A DNA stretch of 15,151 nt, from positions 1,636 through 16,786 of the forward strand of contig FR900159.1 in the NCBI GenBank assembly GCA_000437755.1, written 5' to 3'. Within the stretch, counting starts at the first letter, position 1; every line of letters begins with the position of its first letter. The notes beneath the pieces are model-generated. The model saw only the letters and a program-made list of their open reading frames with translations. It searched no databases and was not told the DNA's origin. Below are positions 13,658 through 15,151 of the stretch, piece after piece. This stretch comes from Roseburia sp. CAG:303 (GTDB lineage: Bacteria > Bacillota > Clostridia > Lachnospirales > Lachnospiraceae). Made by a program: the position numbers and the translations under genes.

Positions 13658-15001
13658 TTAGAGGAAGAAAATAAGTGTGTCAATCAGAAATACCGGTACC
13701 AGGCAGCAGACTGACCAGAACAAATAACCAAAGAAAGAAGGCATTTTGATATTATTTTCTTCTGCTATTGATTTAATCATGAAATTTGGTGCATTTCCAA
13801 TATAGGTATTCGCACCCATAAATACGGCACCACAGGAAATAGCCATAAGCATTGTCTGTGGAATTATAACAGAACCGATGGCTTCATTTGTGGCATGCAG
13901 GGAAACTGCAGTTTCAAAAAATACGAGATAAGTAGGCGTATTATCAAGGAAACTGGATAAAGCACCGGTTGCCCAGAACATTTGCCAGTTCTTAGTGATT
14001 CCCAGTTCACTTCCTCTTGCTGAGAGAATTAAAAGTGCAGGAATCATGGTAATAAAGATACCGATGAATAATACGGCAACTTCCTGAATTGCACCCCAGG
14101 AAAAGTTATTGGCAGTACGCACTTCCTTCTTTGTTGTTTTGAAGGACAGAAATGCAGACAGAAGAATGATGGCCATTTCAATCATTGTTGCAAAGGTAAG
14201 TGTTACCTCGCCTTCGATTTTAATTCCTTTTCCAAAGAAAGCATTGATATTTGCAAGAGATCCGCTTAAGATAACGGCACCGACAATGCAGAGAAGGAAA
14301 ATCAGGTTATGTGCACCTTCCAGACCGATTTTCTCAGTTTTTTCAGAAGCCTTCGGCTTCGCACCATCTGCGAGGTCCTTCTTATAGGCTCTTGAATCAA
14401 TGATGAAGTACAGTGCAAGAAGCAGTACCACATTTAGCAGGAATATCGGTAATAAATGGAAACTCCATGTGAATGGAACACCATGCATGAATCCCATTAA
14501 AAGCGGAGGATCGCCGACCGGTGTCAGGCATCCGCCGATATTTGAAACAAGGAAGATGAAAAATACCATTGTGTGTACTTTCCGTTTTCTCCAGCTGTTT
14601 GCACGAATCACAGGTCTGATTAATAACATACTTGCTCCGGTAGTACCAACCAAGCTTGACAGCAGAGTGCCGATCAGGAGCAAAAGTACATTGACTTTCG
14701 GCGTACCGGCTAAGGTCCCGCGGATCTGTATGTTTCCTGCCACGCAGAAAAGACCAAATAAAAGAACAATAAATGAAATATAATCCCCAAGGATTACTTC
14801 AAGAAAATGATTCAGTGCTGTTCCGGCTCCGTTTCCGATTGCAAAAGGAACCAGAAAGAGTAAAGACCAGAATAAAACTGCAGCACCTTTAAATTTTTCC
14901 CACCATGCGCCATTTACCAATGGGCAGATAGCGATGGAAAGCAGCATACCGGCAAATGGAATACAGTATGCAAAAGAAAGAGTTGAACCCAGACTTTCCA
15001 T
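13658..15001 (-). CDS. NhaD-type sodium:proton antiporter (ion transporter superfamily)
   Basis: The 447-residue integral membrane protein has roughly 11-12 hydrophobic helices and a charged cytoplasmic loop near 203-229 (YKKDLADGAKPKASEKTEKIG). Family signatures are TGASMLLIRPVIRAN (121-135), SNIGGCLTPVGDPPLL (153-168), SSFLDNTPTYLVFFE (349-363) and GANTYIGNAPNFMIKSIAE (396-414). The two discontinuous-helix motifs with DNTPT and GNAPN are typical of the NhaD branch of the ArsB/NhaD/CitMHS superfamily. It probably exchanges Na+ for H+ in pH and salt homeostasis; organic-anion or arsenite transport by a relative is less likely. AGGAGG at 15011-15016, nine bases from the ATG, supports the start. 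It is the first gene of an operon with the aminotransferase. That pairing has no obvious metabolic logic, except possible D-amino-acid or keto-acid links. Confidence 0.85.
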   Translation of the reverse strand: MESLGSTLSFAYCIPFAGMLLSIAICPLVNGAWWEKFKGAAVLFWSLLFLVPFAIGNGAGTALNHFLEVILGDYISFIVLLFGLFCVAGNIQIRGTLAGTPKVNVLLLLIGTLLSSLVGTTGASMLLIRPVIRANSWRKRKVHTMVFFIFLVSNIGGCLTPVGDPPLLMGFMHGVPFTWSFHLLPIFLLNVVLLLALYFIIDSRAYKKDLADGAKPKASEKTEKIGLEGAHNLIFLLCIVGAVILSGSLANINAFFGKGIKIEGEVTLTFATMIEMAIILLSAFLSFKTTKKEVRTANNFSWGAIQEVAVLFIGIFITMIPALLILSARGSELGITKNWQMFWATGALSSFLDNTPTYLVFFETAVSLHATNEAIGSVIIPQTMLMAISCGAVFMGANTYIGNAPNFMIKSIAEENNIKMPSFFGYLFWSVCCLVPVFLIDTLIFFL

Positions 15002-15034
15002 TTTTAAAATCCTCCTAAGTATTTTTCTTATTGA

Positions 15035-15057
15035 TACAGGAAATGTTCTTTCCTATA
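15035..15057 (-). promoter_or_regulatory. hairpin in the antiporter mRNA leader
   Basis: In the RNA of the minus strand, TATAGGAAA can pair with TTTCCTGTA over nine bases (one G-U) around a five-base GAACA loop. It sits between the predicted transcription start (about 15066) and the AGGAGG site, with no U-run after it, so it is not an ordinary terminator. It may be an mRNA-stability stem or, as DNA, an operator. Confidence 0.35.
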
Positions 15058-15072
15058 TTAATGCATTAGATG

Positions 15073-15101
15073 ATTTTATCATATTTCCAAAGTTCATTCA
15101 A
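15073..15101 (-). promoter_or_regulatory. promoter of the antiporter-aminotransferase operon
   Basis: On the minus strand TTGAAT (15096-15101), an exact 17-base spacer and TAAAAT (15073-15078) make a sound promoter with a leader of about 65 bases. Just upstream, GGAAA-N2-TTTCC (15110-15121) repeats the arm sequence of the leader hairpin. Nothing else is recognisable from 15122 to the window end. Confidence 0.5.
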
Positions 15102-15151
15102 GATGAATAGGAAATTTTTCCACCGCCAACGACATAATCCCCCTGATAAAA

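Noticed and set aside
1..15151. Search for mobile elements, CRISPR arrays, tRNA/rRNA genes, toxin-antitoxin pairs or a clustered defence system.
   Set aside because: None seen: no transposase, integrase, regular repeat-spacer pattern, cloverleaf with CCA-type end, or paired small genes; all long frames are explained by metabolic, transport or regulatory families.

Overview
The window looks like chromosomal DNA of a low-to-moderate GC anaerobic Firmicute, most likely a gut Lachnospiraceae-type Clostridium relative. This is an inference from strong AGGAGG ribosome sites, TTGACA/TATAAT-type promoters, LTGC/MTGC lipoprotein signals and the mix of gene families. No RNA genes, CRISPR arrays, insertion sequences or phage genes were found. 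I found no clear new multi-gene system. The most interesting content is regulatory DNA plus some unusual protein features.

Layout. (1) 1-415 (+): the end of an alpha/beta-hydrolase gene that seems to have lost its middle, including the nucleophile. (2) 402-2411 (-): a cytoplasmic GH31 alpha-glycosidase, divergent from an AraC-type regulator (2573-3436, +). (3) 3515-4282 (+): TcdA, the ct6A tRNA-modification enzyme, with its own promoter and a four-cysteine cluster. (4) 4366-7255 (+): a sulfur-assimilation block. It holds a LysR-type promoter with a MET-box-like operator, metY (O-acetylhomoserine sulfhydrylase), a LysR regulator four bases downstream, and an Rrf2/IscR-type regulator with three cysteines. 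A strong terminator closes it at 7275-7302. (5) 7324-11865 (-): a two-gene operon for surface-anchored arabinan breakdown, with a GH51 arabinofuranosidase lipoprotein carrying extra domains followed by a GH43 arabinanase lipoprotein. It is divergent from a second AraC-type regulator (12048-12827, +), and a pair of direct repeats lies between them. (6) 12781-15001 (-): an NhaD-type sodium/proton antiporter followed by a D-amino-acid aminotransferase, whose 3' end overlaps the second araC gene by 47 bp.

How the genes work together. Two sugar-use units (GH31 + AraC; GH51-GH43 + AraC) each have a divergently transcribed regulator, the usual arrangement for local substrate-responsive control. In the arabinan unit, both enzymes would be tethered outside the membrane: the GH43 cuts the alpha-1,5-arabinan chain and the GH51 removes arabinofuranose. 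No arabinose transporter or araBAD genes lie in the window, so uptake must be encoded elsewhere. In the sulfur block, the LysR protein is the natural candidate to bind upstream of metY and so control its own operon, while the Rrf2 protein may report cysteine or Fe-S status.
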